Positions 17,234 through 26,395 of a stretch of DNA of 64,000 nt are shown here, piece after piece. The first letter of the stretch is position 1; the number at the start of each line of letters is the position of its first letter. Position numbers and translations under genes: made by a program. The notes below the pieces were generated by a model. The model worked only from the letters and a program-made list of their open reading frames with translations. It did not search any database and was not told where the DNA came from. Source of the stretch: Persephonella hydrogeniphila (GTDB taxonomy: Bacteria > Aquificota > Aquificia > Aquificales > Hydrogenothermaceae); NCBI RefSeq assembly GCF_900215515.1, contig NZ_OBEI01000005.1, positions 50,429-114,428 on the forward strand, written 5' to 3'.

Positions 17234-19135
17234 CTATATACTCTTTAATCTTTCTTCTATCTCAGTGAAAACTTTGAATCTCTTTTTAGGATTTTTTGAG
17301 ATCATTCCCATTACAACTTCTTCAAATTGTTTGGAAATATTTCCGATTTTAGAAGGTCTTTCAGGTTCTGGTTCATCGTATATCTCTAAGATGTTTGGTC
17401 TTGAGTAAGGATTTTTACCTGTTATCTTCCTGTAAAGTTGAAAACCGTAGCCAAAAATCTCTTCTTCTTCAGAAGATTTACCGATAACAAGCTCATTCAA
17501 CTCCAATCTAAGATTATTTCTCTTCTCTTTCATAAGGTTGTTAAAGACAATAAGAAACCTTACAGCCTCTTTAGAAACTCTTGTTAAAACTCTCCTGTAA
17601 AATTCCTCAAAGGGTTCTTTTGGTTTTTTTAATCTTTCAAATTCCAAAATCAGTTCCTCAACAAAATATCTGACTTTTTCAAGGGGGACATTCTTTATCA
17701 AAAGTTTTCCTTCTTCACTTTCCTTCGTTATCGTTCCTCCGATGTGAATATCAACTCCTAAAACAGCTTTTCCATCCTGTCTGAATTTCACCCCTACAAA
17801 ACCAATGTCTCCAAGGCCATGAATACCGCAACCTTTCTGACAGGCAGACCAGTACATTCTGATTTTTCCGTCAAGCTCAGGGAATTTTTTGGTCAGATAC
17901 TGCGCTGTTTCTATAGCATCAGGTTTGTTGGAAATAACTCCAAAAGGACAGTGTTCCGTTCCTGCACAGGCTATCAGATCAGAAAAGAAAACAGAATCTT
18001 TGTTTTTGTACTTCTGGAACACAGGTTGGGATAGGGCTTTTTCTATTTTTTCTTCAGGAACTCCAAGGATATATAAGTTCTGTTCTACAGTAAGCCTTAT
18101 CTCTCCACTTCCGTATTCTTTTGACATTTCTGCTGCTTCAATCATTGCCGAACCAGAAAAAATACCTGACGGGACTATCATATGGAGAGCAAATGTCCCG
18201 TCCTTTAACTGCACCTTTTCTGTCTTGTCTCCCCCCTGAATAGGCGCCAGCGTAATACCGGCTGACCTGAACCCCTTTCCTCCCTCTATTTCTACAGCTT
18301 TTATTAACTCATTCATTCCAACAGCATCAATAAGATACTTGAGTCTGTTTTTGTTTCTGCTATCTCTAAAACCGTATTTTTTGAAAACTTTACCTAATGC
18401 TTCAAAAAAGGGGGGAACTTCATCCCCCAACAAAAACACATCGGCAGGCCTAGCAACAGCTCCAACCTTCCCTCCCAGGAAAACGTTGAAGCCAAATATT
18501 CCGTCTTTCTCAGCAAGAACAAAACAGGCATCATGTCCAAAAACATTACATCTGTTAGAAAAGCTACCTGATATAGAAATATTGAACTTTCTTGGAAGTT
18601 TACATATCCACTCTTCCTTTCTAAGAAATATATCCTGTATCTGTAGAAGGATATCCCACGTCTGTATCACACTATCGAAGGCTACACCATCTAAAGGATC
18701 CTGAACTATATTCCTGAAATTATCAACTCCTGTCTGGAATGTAGTAATTCCTACACTTTCTAATTCTCTTAAAACCACAGGTAGATCTTCTATTCTGATA
18801 TATCTTAGTTCAACCTGCATTCTTGTAGTCAGGTCTATGTAATCATTTCCGTATTTCTGGGCTACTTCTCCAATCTTTATAGCCTGCTCGTACGTGAGCC
18901 TTCCCCCCGGAATTCTCACTCTTATCATAAATCTCTCAGGGGTAGCAGGTCTGTAAAAGACACCAAAACATTTGAAAAAGTAGTTAAGGTCATGTTCCGG
19001 TATAGAAGAAAAACCTTTTCTCGCATATTCCTCTAACTTCTCCCAGGCTTCCTGTGGTGTGTGTTCCTGTTTAAGAAGTTCTATCTTATTGAGTTTTTTA
19101 TTTCTCTCCTCACTTATTTTTATAAGTCTTTCCAT
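17234..19135 (-). CDS. nirA: Ferredoxin-type nitrite/sulfite reductase (siroheme protein)
   Basis: 633 residues from the ATG at 19135, preceded by AGAAGGA. A longer frame to 19174 would start inside the probable sigma-54 promoter and lacks a site. The two-fold ferredoxin-like/siroheme-binding repeats are present. The bridged [4Fe-4S]-siroheme ligands are Cys390 and Cys396 (ACAGTEHC) and Cys432 and Cys436 (ACQKGC). It carries out six-electron reduction of nitrite to ammonium (or sulfite to sulfide). The nitrate reductase and nitrate transporter behind it favour nitrite. The C-terminal 130 residues past the core are longer than in plant-type enzymes. First gene of the operon. Confidence 0.92.
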   Translation of the reverse strand: MERLIKISEERNKKLNKIELLKQEHTPQEAWEKLEEYARKGFSSIPEHDLNYFFKCFGVFYRPATPERFMIRVRIPGGRLTYEQAIKIGEVAQKYGNDYIDLTTRMQVELRYIRIEDLPVVLRELESVGITTFQTGVDNFRNIVQDPLDGVAFDSVIQTWDILLQIQDIFLRKEEWICKLPRKFNISISGSFSNRCNVFGHDACFVLAEKDGIFGFNVFLGGKVGAVARPADVFLLGDEVPPFFEALGKVFKKYGFRDSRNKNRLKYLIDAVGMNELIKAVEIEGGKGFRSAGITLAPIQGGDKTEKVQLKDGTFALHMIVPSGIFSGSAMIEAAEMSKEYGSGEIRLTVEQNLYILGVPEEKIEKALSQPVFQKYKNKDSVFFSDLIACAGTEHCPFGVISNKPDAIETAQYLTKKFPELDGKIRMYWSACQKGCGIHGLGDIGFVGVKFRQDGKAVLGVDIHIGGTITKESEEGKLLIKNVPLEKVRYFVEELILEFERLKKPKEPFEEFYRRVLTRVSKEAVRFLIVFNNLMKEKRNNLRLELNELVIGKSSEEEEIFGYGFQLYRKITGKNPYSRPNILEIYDEPEPERPSKIGNISKQFEEVVMGMISKNPKKRFKVFTEIEERLKSI

Positions 19136-19169
19136 TTTTTCCTTCTCAAAAGTTTTTGTAAGACTGCAT

Positions 19170-19186
19170 TTCAATTAATGTGCCAA
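19170..19186 (-). promoter_or_regulatory. Probable sigma-54 (RpoN) promoter of nirA-narK-nasA
   Basis: On the minus strand TTGGCAC is followed after five bases by TTGAA, a good fit to TTGGCAC-N5-TTGCA. The -24 element is exact and the -12 element has A for C. Transcription would begin near 19160, leaving a leader of about 25 bases before the nirA ATG at 19135. Sigma-54 control of nitrogen assimilation is established in bacteria. The base change in the -12 GC is the weak point. Confidence 0.55.
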
Positions 19187-19301
19187 TTTTCCTTAAATCA
19201 CGGATAAGGCTTAAAACAAAAGCATCTGAGGGAAATTTCTGTTAAAATCTGTTCATACAGGAAAAATTTTTTTCACAAATTTTGTGCAACTGGAGAGCAG
19301 G

Positions 19302-20309
19302 ATGATAGATTTTTTGAAAAAAGTAGGTGCAGGCAAAAAGAGATTTAAAGATTTATCAAGGGAAGAGGCTTACAAAGCAGAAAAAGAGATAGTAGAAAAC
19401 AAAGCAACAGATATTCAGATAGGAGCTTTCTGGTCTGCTGAAAGAATAAAGTACGCATCTGTTGAAGAGCTTAAAGGCTTTATAGATTTTCACAGGGAAC
19501 ATATATGTTTTATTGAAACAGATATAACCCCCCTTGATATTGCAATCAACTACGACGGAAAGGACAGATCTGTACATATCCTCCCTGCATCAATATTTAT
19601 AGCAGCAGGGGCAGGAGCTTTTTTAGGTGGACATGGAACTGAAAATGTTCCCTCAAAATACGGAATTACATACCATCATATATTGGAACTGATGGGGGCA
19701 AAAACCCCTGAAAAAATAGATGTAATAAAAAAATCCCTTGAAGAGACAGGATTTGGCTTTGCCCATCAAAGAGTATTTGCACAGAAATTGTTCAATCTTC
19801 TTCCAAAGAGAAGAGAGTTTGGTCTGAGGACTTACCACAACACAATGGAAAGGATGTTAAATCCATTTAAAACAGACAGAGTGATAACAGGAGTATCTCA
19901 TCCCCCATATATACAGAAATATACAGAGCTTGCAAAACATGTAGGGATTAAAAGAATAACGGTTTTTAAATCCCTTGAAGGAGGGGTAGAACCTTTTCCA
20001 AACCATGAAACAGAGATTTATATAAACAATCAAAAACTCACTATATATCCTGAAGGTATAAAAAAAGAGTTGATACTAAAAAAATTATCTCCGGAAGAAA
20101 ACGCAAAAATATGCTTGCAGATACTGAAGAACGAAAAATCTGAATACATACCTTTTGCTATTTTAACAGCGTCGCTACTTATAATGGCTTACGGTATCAC
20201 AGATAATACTGAAGAGGCTATAGAAAGGGCAAATGAAAGCCTGAACTCAGGAGAAGCCTTTGAAAGATTTAAGAAGTACACCCATATCACACAGGAGGAA
20301 GTAAAATGA
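19302..20309 (+). CDS. TrpD2/YbiB-like glycosyltransferase family 3 protein
   Basis: 335 residues from the ATG at 19302, six bases after GGAG; a GTG at 19284 is in frame but less likely. It has the fold of anthranilate phosphoribosyltransferase: a small helical N-terminal domain (DLSREEAYKAEKEI, FWSAERIKYAS) and an alpha/beta domain with DGKDRSVHILPAS and GGHGTENVPSKYG in place of TrpD's GTGGD and KHGN loops. Those substrate loops differ enough that ordinary anthranilate transfer is doubtful. E. coli YbiB (TrpD2) binds nucleic acid rather than acting in tryptophan synthesis. The next gene, a glutamine amidotransferase, overlaps by four bases. Both are divergent from nirA. Confidence 0.75.
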   Translation: MIDFLKKVGAGKKRFKDLSREEAYKAEKEIVENKATDIQIGAFWSAERIKYASVEELKGFIDFHREHICFIETDITPLDIAINYDGKDRSVHILPASIFIAAGAGAFLGGHGTENVPSKYGITYHHILELMGAKTPEKIDVIKKSLEETGFGFAHQRVFAQKLFNLLPKRREFGLRTYHNTMERMLNPFKTDRVITGVSHPPYIQKYTELAKHVGIKRITVFKSLEGGVEPFPNHETEIYINNQKLTIYPEGIKKELILKKLSPEENAKICLQILKNEKSEYIPFAILTASLLIMAYGITDNTEEAIERANESLNSGEAFERFKKYTHITQEEVK

Positions 20310-21001
20310 GGATTCACTACATTCAACACGTCCATTTTGAAACTCCTGCAAATATATTCAAATGGGTAGAGAATAAAGGTTATCAAATAAAAGGAACCAG
20401 ACTGTTTCTGAAAGAACCTTTACCGGAGATAGACCAGTTTGATTTTCTTATCATTATGGGAGGCCCTATGGGAGTCTATGATGAGGATAAATTCCCATGG
20501 CTAACTGAAGAAAAAAAATTTATTGAAAAAGCTATAAAAGAAAACAAAAAAGTATTAGGTATATGTCTTGGGGCACAGCTAATAGCTGATGTTTTAGGGG
20601 CAAAGGTTTACAAAAACAGATATAAAGAAATCGGCTGGTTTCCTGTTTTCAAAACAGAAAAGGCAGAGAAATCAGTAGTTTTTAAAGAGTTTCCACAACA
20701 AATAACAGTCTTCCACTGGCATGGAGATACCTTCGAGATACCTTCAGGAGCAATACACACAGTAAAAAGCGAAGCATGTGAAAATCAGGCATTTGAATAC
20801 AATAAGTCAGTAATAGGATTACAGTTTCATCTTGAGACAACCTTCGAAAGTGCAAAAGCATTGATAGATAACTCTGTAGAGGAATTGATGGAAAAAGGAG
20901 AATACATACAATCTCCTGAAGAAATGCTTTCGAAAAAGGAAAACTTCAAGCAGATAGAGAAGGTTCTTTTCAATATGCTTGATACTATAGAAAAGATCTG
21001 A
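20306..21001 (+). CDS. Class I glutamine amidotransferase-like protein
   Basis: 231 residues. GATase-1 fold resembling stand-alone GMP synthase-like amidotransferases: MGGPMGVYDED at 51-61, nucleophile Cys87 in GICLGAQ, and His175/Glu177 in GLQFHLETT complete a Cys-His-Glu triad, so it should hydrolyse glutamine (or a gamma-glutamyl compound). No synthetase domain is attached. It overlaps the TrpD2-like gene by ATGA. The pairing recalls the TrpG-TrpD partnership, but the TrpD partner has changed loops, so the acceptor is unknown. Confidence 0.85.
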   Translation: MRIHYIQHVHFETPANIFKWVENKGYQIKGTRLFLKEPLPEIDQFDFLIIMGGPMGVYDEDKFPWLTEEKKFIEKAIKENKKVLGICLGAQLIADVLGAKVYKNRYKEIGWFPVFKTEKAEKSVVFKEFPQQITVFHWHGDTFEIPSGAIHTVKSEACENQAFEYNKSVIGLQFHLETTFESAKALIDNSVEELMEKGEYIQSPEEMLSKKENFKQIEKVLFNMLDTIEKI

Positions 21002-21038
21002 TAGACAGCACATATCTGAAAAATATAGCCTCCTATCT

Positions 21039-22325
21039 TTAAAATCCCTTTTGTATGAAATAAATTGAGAGAATAATAAAAACTAAACCTGTAAATCTCT
21101 TTGCCAGAGAATAATTCCTCTGGATAAACTGCCGAACAGCCTGAACATTAAACAAAAATCCAAGAATGAAAATAACTGCACTCCTTCCAATAGCATATAT
21201 AATCATCGTCAAAACAGCCAAAAACACATTTCCTGATGCGACAGAAAGGGCAACAGCTCCAAGCAAAAGGGCTGTACAGGAAGGACATATGCTGAATGTA
21301 TAAACAGAACCAAGGAGAAAACTACTGACAAACCCTCCTGTTTGAACCACCTTTACTTTTGGCAACCTTAAAGAAAAACCAAACAGTCCAAGGAGATTAA
21401 AACCTACAAAAATAAGGATAAACCCTAAAACAATATTAAAAACCTTCACATTAAAAAGTTGGTTTATCACCATAAAACCATAAAAAGAAACAATACCAAT
21501 TAGTCCGTGGGATATGATAAACGCTCCTGTAAATCCCAGAACATTCACAAAAATCTGGACTTTAGAAAAAGCATTTGATGCAAGAATACCTGCTACAACA
21601 GGAATAAAAGGGAGAGTGGCAGGACCTGTACTTGTTAAAATTCCCAGAACAAAAACAACGAAAATTGTAATAAACGCTGAGTGTTTACTGTTCACAAAAT
21701 CAAAAAAAGAAAAAGTATCAAAAAAGTTCTGATTCATCAGGTAAAATCCGGTAATCAGAACAATAAAACCAGTAATATAAGGGATAGAAGGTATTAGTTC
21801 ATTTATCTTTTTAAAACTATTTTTGCTTAGAAAAAAAGAAAGAAATGTAGGAACGCTACTTATAAGCGCAAAAATAAAAGGAAATAGAAAAGGGTATATC
21901 CCTCCAAGATAAAGACCATAAGAAACAACAAGGATAAAGAAAGGAAATGCACAGTAAGGAAAATTCAGACCAAGTGCAACCCCTGCAGGAAGTTTAACAT
22001 CAGGGAAAAACGCCTGAAAAGATAAGTCAAAAGGGGCAAACTTAAATTTTTTCATCAGAGGATTCCCGAAAAAGAACACCCCTGCAACTAAAAAATGAAT
22101 AAAAATAAGAAAACCAAAGCTAAATTTAATATAATTTCCCAAAACAAGAAAAATGATACCTAAAAACGAAAAAATTAGAGTTCTAAAAAAAATAAAATAA
22201 AAGATATTTTTAATTCCCTTTTCTCTAACATTTGCAATAAGAATAGCATTTAAATTCCATGTGCACGGCGATAAAAATCCCACCAGACCAAATAAAAAAA
22301 CAAGAGAAAAAAATAAACTCTCCAA
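21039..22325 (-). CDS. CcdA/DsbD-like thiol-disulfide membrane protein, duplicated
   Basis: 428 residues with about twelve hydrophobic helices, twice the length of CcdA. The first half (1-200) has Cys21 in LSPCTWN and Cys125 in NFPYCAFPFF, the two positions where CcdA places its redox pair. The second half (210-428) has GPATLPFIP where the first Cys would be, and CPSC at 347-350. It probably carries electrons from cytoplasmic thioredoxin across the membrane for cytochrome c maturation or periplasmic thiol repair. The thioredoxin-like gene two bases upstream is the natural partner. Convergent to the GATase gene. Confidence 0.8.
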   Translation of the reverse strand: MESLFFSLVFLFGLVGFLSPCTWNLNAILIANVREKGIKNIFYFIFFRTLIFSFLGIIFLVLGNYIKFSFGFLIFIHFLVAGVFFFGNPLMKKFKFAPFDLSFQAFFPDVKLPAGVALGLNFPYCAFPFFILVVSYGLYLGGIYPFLFPFIFALISSVPTFLSFFLSKNSFKKINELIPSIPYITGFIVLITGFYLMNQNFFDTFSFFDFVNSKHSAFITIFVVFVLGILTSTGPATLPFIPVVAGILASNAFSKVQIFVNVLGFTGAFIISHGLIGIVSFYGFMVINQLFNVKVFNIVLGFILIFVGFNLLGLFGFSLRLPKVKVVQTGGFVSSFLLGSVYTFSICPSCTALLLGAVALSVASGNVFLAVLTMIIYAIGRSAVIFILGFLFNVQAVRQFIQRNYSLAKRFTGLVFIILSIYFIQKGF

Positions 22326-22327
22326 AC

Positions 22328-22597
22328 TCAGTCTCCAATATTATCAGTTATAACTTCTTTAAGGCTTTTTTCAGAAGGTACAATTCCAAGAAAGTAAACT
22401 CTACCATTTACGGCAAGTGCAGGAGAAGTGTAAATACCAAGCTCAACAATTCTTTCCTGGTCTTCAAAAAGGTCAAGATGCCTTACCTCAATATTATCAT
22501 AACCTAACTGATTTAAAACAGTATAAAGCCTTTCCCTCAATCCGACACATTTTGCACATCCTTCGCTATCAAGAATCTCAATAATAACTTTTTCCAT
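22328..22597 (-). CDS. Small thioredoxin/glutaredoxin-like protein with CAKC
   Basis: 89 residues, no signal peptide, cytoplasmic. Glutaredoxin-type small fold of the thioredoxin_3 kind: a first strand VIIEILDSEGCAKC with the CxxC at residues 14-17, a cis-proline region YTSPALAVNG and a final helix. It ends two bases before the CcdA-like gene starts, suggesting it feeds electrons to that membrane protein. Confidence 0.8.
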   Translation of the reverse strand: MEKVIIEILDSEGCAKCVGLRERLYTVLNQLGYDNIEVRHLDLFEDQERIVELGIYTSPALAVNGRVYFLGIVPSEKSLKEVITDNIGD

Positions 22598-22675
22598 GGT
22601 AAATACCTCTAAAAAATCTCATAAGTTTCTAATTAGACTGGATTTTTTCTTTAGTATAAATTATTTTTTATTATT

Positions 22676-23116
22676 ATGATAGGGAGTGTACAACCAGATA
22701 CAGCTTATCAGGGGGTTTACCGTAGAGATCAGAAAAATGATCTAAAATCACAGCAGGTAATCCAGCAACTCAGGATGATAGAACAAAAAGTAAAAGCCCA
22801 TGAAATGGCTCACAAAGCTGCAGGTGGAGAGTTAGCCGGACCGATACATTACAAATACAAAAAAGGACCTGATGGAAAACTGTACATAGTAGGTGGTGAA
22901 GTTCCTATAAAAATAAAAGAAGGAAAAACACCTGAAGAAACAATAGAGATAGCCCAGAAAATAAAAAGAGCAGCCCTTGCACCTGCTGATCCCTCTCCTC
23001 AGGATAGAGCAGTTGCTGCAAGGGCATCTATTCTTGAGATGAAAGCACGAGTTGAACTTTTAAAACAACAAACGGAAGGAAAACAGACCGGACAAAACAT
23101 TAATCTACATGTATAA
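22676..23116 (+). CDS. SprA-related putative metalloprotease
   Basis: 146 residues. A helical region is followed by KAHEMAHKAAGGE, an HExxH zinc-protease motif, then KKGPDGKLYIVGGEVPI and a conserved PADPSPQDRAVAARA stretch. These are the marks of the SprA-related family (putative metalloproteases of epsilonproteobacteria and relatives). Function in the family is unproven. No signal peptide. The final 17 bases overlap the 3' end of the convergent HAD phosphatase gene. Confidence 0.75.
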   Translation: MIGSVQPDTAYQGVYRRDQKNDLKSQQVIQQLRMIEQKVKAHEMAHKAAGGELAGPIHYKYKKGPDGKLYIVGGEVPIKIKEGKTPEETIEIAQKIKRAALAPADPSPQDRAVAARASILEMKARVELLKQQTEGKQTGQNINLHV

Positions 23117-23870
23117 AATCTAATAACTGGTTTATATCTTCTATTACAAGGTCAGGTTTTATACCCTTTTTAAGATCCTCAGATGTAAACTTACCTGTTT
23201 TTACAAGAATTCCCTTAAGACCAGCATCCATACCACCTTTCACATCGCTTTCTATATCATCCCCCACTACAGCAACCTCTTCAGGCTTCAGTCCCATGGA
23301 CTTCACAGCCATAAGGAAAAAATCCTTGTTTGGTTTTCCTATAAGTCTGGCTTTTTTCCCTGTTGCAAACTCTAATCCTACAATAAAAGCTCCACAATCA
23401 AGTGAAAGCTTTCCATCTTTATCTCTGAAATACTTATTTTTTGCAGCTGCTATTAGCTCTGCCCCTTCCATGAGATATCTGAAAGCCCTGTTCATATTAC
23501 TGTATGTAAAATTATCTCTGGCATCTCCTACCACCACATACTCAACAGGCTCTCTTTTTATGTCTTTCATATCCTCAAGGGCAAGATCTGTAAGGATCAG
23601 AAAAGCTCCGGCATTTTTTTCTTTCAAAAACTGTTTTGTCGCCTCAAGAGCTGAAAAAATCTCCTCCTCTTCAACATCAAATCCCATCTCTTTTAATTTC
23701 TGATACACAACTTTTCTTGGTTTTGTTGTTGTATTTGTTATAAATCTGACTTTAAATCTTTCTTTAAGTTTTTTTAATGTTTCTTTAGCCCCTTCAATAG
23801 GCGTGTCTATTATGTACAGGACTCCATCAAGATCAAGAAGCAAACCTTTTATTTTGCTGAAATCAATCAT
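23100..23870 (-). CDS. HAD-superfamily phosphatase (NagD/HDHD2-like)
   Basis: 256 residues from the ATG at 23870, preceded by GGGGAG; a frame extending to 23882 has no spacing for a site. HAD motif I is DLDGVLY (nucleophile Asp17 and general acid Asp19), motif II is TNTTTKPR, and motif IV GDDIESD binds Mg. The cap inserted between II and III is the C2b type of NagD/HDHD2 phosphatases. Substrates of this subgroup are phosphorylated sugars or nucleotides; the particular one is unknown. Stands between the SprA-like gene and the siroheme gene. Confidence 0.87.
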   Translation of the reverse strand: MIDFSKIKGLLLDLDGVLYIIDTPIEGAKETLKKLKERFKVRFITNTTTKPRKVVYQKLKEMGFDVEEEEIFSALEATKQFLKEKNAGAFLILTDLALEDMKDIKREPVEYVVVGDARDNFTYSNMNRAFRYLMEGAELIAAAKNKYFRDKDGKLSLDCGAFIVGLEFATGKKARLIGKPNKDFFLMAVKSMGLKPEEVAVVGDDIESDVKGGMDAGLKGILVKTGKFTSEDLKKGIKPDLVIEDINQLLDFIHVD

Positions 23871-23920
23871 TTTTCTCCCCATTTTGTTTTTAAATAATGA
23901 TAATAATGTTTTGGGAGAAA

Positions 23921-24475
23921 TTATTCAAACAGTTTATCTATAAGCTGGAGAATTTTTTTCTGTCTTTCCTCCCCTTTTGGAAGCTTTTCCCTAACTCTTT
24001 TTATCTGCTCAAAAATTTCCTCTAAATTTTCCGGTAATGTTTTTTCTATATGTTTTCTAAGCTTTGCAGACAGACCGGGAAGATTCCCTGAAGTTGTTAT
24101 ACCTATTACAATCTCTCCTCTCTTAACATAGGCTGGGAAGATAAAATCACAGTAATCTGGACTGTCAACAGAGTTAACAAGAATATTTTTATCCCTTGTT
24201 TTTTCAAAAATCTCCCTCTGGAGATCAATATCATCTACAGCAACAATGACAATATCTACATTGTCAAGATCAGAAAAAGAAAAAGCTCTTTTTTCATACG
24301 GGATACTATTTTCTTTTATGATTTTATACGTTTCAGGATGAAAATCTATTGAAATAACCTTTAAATCAGGATCAAAGGGAATAAGTTTTTCTATCTTCCT
24401 GAGGGCTACCATACCCCCTCCTACAATAAGAACTTTTTTATTTTTTATATCGATAAACATAGGAAAAAGAGCCAT
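23921..24475 (-). CDS. Precorrin-2 dehydrogenase / sirohydrochlorin ferrochelatase-like
   Basis: 184 residues. N-terminal NAD-binding fold with VLIVGGGMVALRK, followed by the NSVDSPDYCDFIFPA and ITTSGNLPGLSAKLRK motifs of the CysG N-terminal/Met8/SirC family. It oxidises precorrin-2 to sirohydrochlorin and may insert iron, giving siroheme. The nitrite reductase at 17234 needs siroheme, so this gene likely serves it although it is not in the same operon. It follows lepA by three bases, so it is probably co-transcribed with it. Confidence 0.9.
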   Translation of the reverse strand: MALFPMFIDIKNKKVLIVGGGMVALRKIEKLIPFDPDLKVISIDFHPETYKIIKENSIPYEKRAFSFSDLDNVDIVIVAVDDIDLQREIFEKTRDKNILVNSVDSPDYCDFIFPAYVKRGEIVIGITTSGNLPGLSAKLRKHIEKTLPENLEEIFEQIKRVREKLPKGEERQKKILQLIDKLFE

Positions 24476-24478
24476 CTC

Positions 24479-26281
24479 TTACTCCGCCTTCAGTATGCTC
24501 AGGAACGCTTCCTGAGGAAGCTCCACTTTTCCAAGCTGTTTCATCCTCTTTTTACCTTTTTTCTGTTTTTCGAGAAGTTTCTTTTTTCTTGTTATATCTC
24601 CACCGTAGCATTTGGCAAGAACATCTTTTCTAAGAGGTGCTACCCTCGCAGATGCTACAACCTTTGAGCCTATAACAGCCTGTATTCTTACTTCAAATAG
24701 CTGTCTTGGGATAACCTCTCTCATCTTATCAACAATATTTCTACCTACTCTGTATGCTTTATCTCTGTGAACAATAAATGAGAGGGCATCTACAACCTCT
24801 CCGTTTATCTTTATATCCATCTTTACAAGGTCTCCCGGTCTATAATCTTTAAACTCGTAATCAAAGGAAGCATAACCTCTTGTTGCTGTTTTCAGTTTAT
24901 CGTGGAAATCAAAAAGAACTTCTGCCATAGGAATGTCATATCTTAGAAGTACTGTTTTTTTGTCTATGTACTCAAACGATCTCTGTACTCCCCTTTTCTC
25001 CTGAACCAGCTGCATTACTGCTCCCACATAATCATTAGGAGTTATTATATTTGCCTCTATATATGGTTCAAGTATCTTATCAATCTGGGATGGATCAGGC
25101 ATCTGGGCAGGATTTCTGACCTCTATTTCTTCTCCTTTCTTTGTCAGCACTTTGTAGATAACATTAGGGGCTGTTGTTATAAGCTCTATATCGTACTCTC
25201 TTTCCAGCCTCTCCTGAACAATCTCCATATGAAGAAGTCCTAAGAATCCACATCTAAAACCAAGTCCGAGAGCCGGCGAACTTTCCATCTCGTATGTAAG
25301 GGCAGCATCATTTATAGAGTACTTCTCAAGTGCATCCCTCAGATCTTCAAAAAGCGTAGATCCTGTAGGATAAAGTCCCGCATAAACCATTGGTTTTGCA
25401 GGTCTAAAGCCGGGGACAGGTTCTTCTGTCGGATTTTTTGCATCGGTTATTGTATCTCCTATTCTTATATCCCTTACATCCTTTATAGCTGCTGCTATAT
25501 ATCCGACATCCCCTGCTTTAAGGCTGTCAAGCTGCGTCATATGGGGCATCTGGGCTCCAACCTCTGTAACCTCAAACTCTTTTCCTGTAGACATAAGCTT
25601 TATTTTTGTTCCTTTCTTTACCTCTCCATCTATAATTCTCACAAAGGCAACAGCTCCTCTGTATGAGTCGTAGTATGAATCAAAAATAAGTGCTTTTAAT
25701 GGCTTATTTTCTTCCCCTTTTGGAGGAGGTATTCTATTTACAATAGCTTCCAATATATCCTGTATACCTATTCCTGCTTTTCCTGATGCAAGAATTGCTT
25801 CTTCTGGATCAAGCCCTAAAACATCGGCTATCTGCTCTTTTATTCTATCTACATCTGCAGATGGTAGATCTATTTTGTTGATGACCGGTATTATTTCTAA
25901 ATCCTGCTCTAAAGCCTGCCAGAATGTGGCTATAGTCTGTGCTTCAATTCCCTGTGTCGCATCTATCAGAAGAAGAGCACCTTCACAGGCTGCAAGTGAA
26001 CGGGATACTTCATAACCGAAATCTACGTGTCCCGGGGTATCAATAAGATGAAGTGTGTACTCCTGATCATCTTTTGCTTTATATTTAAGCCTTACCGCCT
26101 GAAGTTTTATTGTTATTCCTCTTTCCCTTTCAATATCAAGGGTATCGAGAAGTTGGTCTTTTTTCTCTCTCTCCTCAATAGCCCCTGTAAATTCCATAAG
26201 TCTATCTGCAAGTGTAGATTTTCCATGGTCAACATGGGCTATTATGGAAAAGTTCCTTATATGTTCCATTCTTTCACTCAT
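24479..26281 (-). CDS. lepA: Elongation factor 4 (back-translocating GTPase LepA)
   Basis: 600 residues, normal length. GTPase motifs: AHVDHGKST (P loop), [12 protein letters not shown] (G3) and NKIDLP (G4). The C-terminal LepA-specific domain includes [17 protein letters not shown] and ends in a basic [14 protein letters not shown] run. It acts on the ribosome, remodelling stalled or mistranslocated complexes. Start ATG at 26281 has GGGGTAG upstream. Confidence 0.97.
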   Translation of the reverse strand: MSERMEHIRNFSIIAHVDHGKSTLADRLMEFTGAIEEREKKDQLLDTLDIERERGITIKLQAVRLKYKAKDDQEYTLHLIDTPGHVDFGYEVSRSLAACEGALLLIDATQGIEAQTIATFWQALEQDLEIIPVINKIDLPSADVDRIKEQIADVLGLDPEEAILASGKAGIGIQDILEAIVNRIPPPKGEENKPLKALIFDSYYDSYRGAVAFVRIIDGEVKKGTKIKLMSTGKEFEVTEVGAQMPHMTQLDSLKAGDVGYIAAAIKDVRDIRIGDTITDAKNPTEEPVPGFRPAKPMVYAGLYPTGSTLFEDLRDALEKYSINDAALTYEMESSPALGLGFRCGFLGLLHMEIVQERLEREYDIELITTAPNVIYKVLTKKGEEIEVRNPAQMPDPSQIDKILEPYIEANIITPNDYVGAVMQLVQEKRGVQRSFEYIDKKTVLLRYDIPMAEVLFDFHDKLKTATRGYASFDYEFKDYRPGDLVKMDIKINGEVVDALSFIVHRDKAYRVGRNIVDKMREVIPRQLFEVRIQAVIGSKVVASARVAPLRKDVLAKCYGGDITRKKKLLEKQKKGKKRMKQLGKVELPQEAFLSILKAE

Positions 26282-26395
26282 ACACTACCCCATAAAAATT
26301 ATTTAGAGTATTAAATTATAATATTTTTCAGGGATTTCATTGATTTTAAAAAAATTCTCTGTAAATTTGTTATAAAAGCATAATCGGAGTTTACT

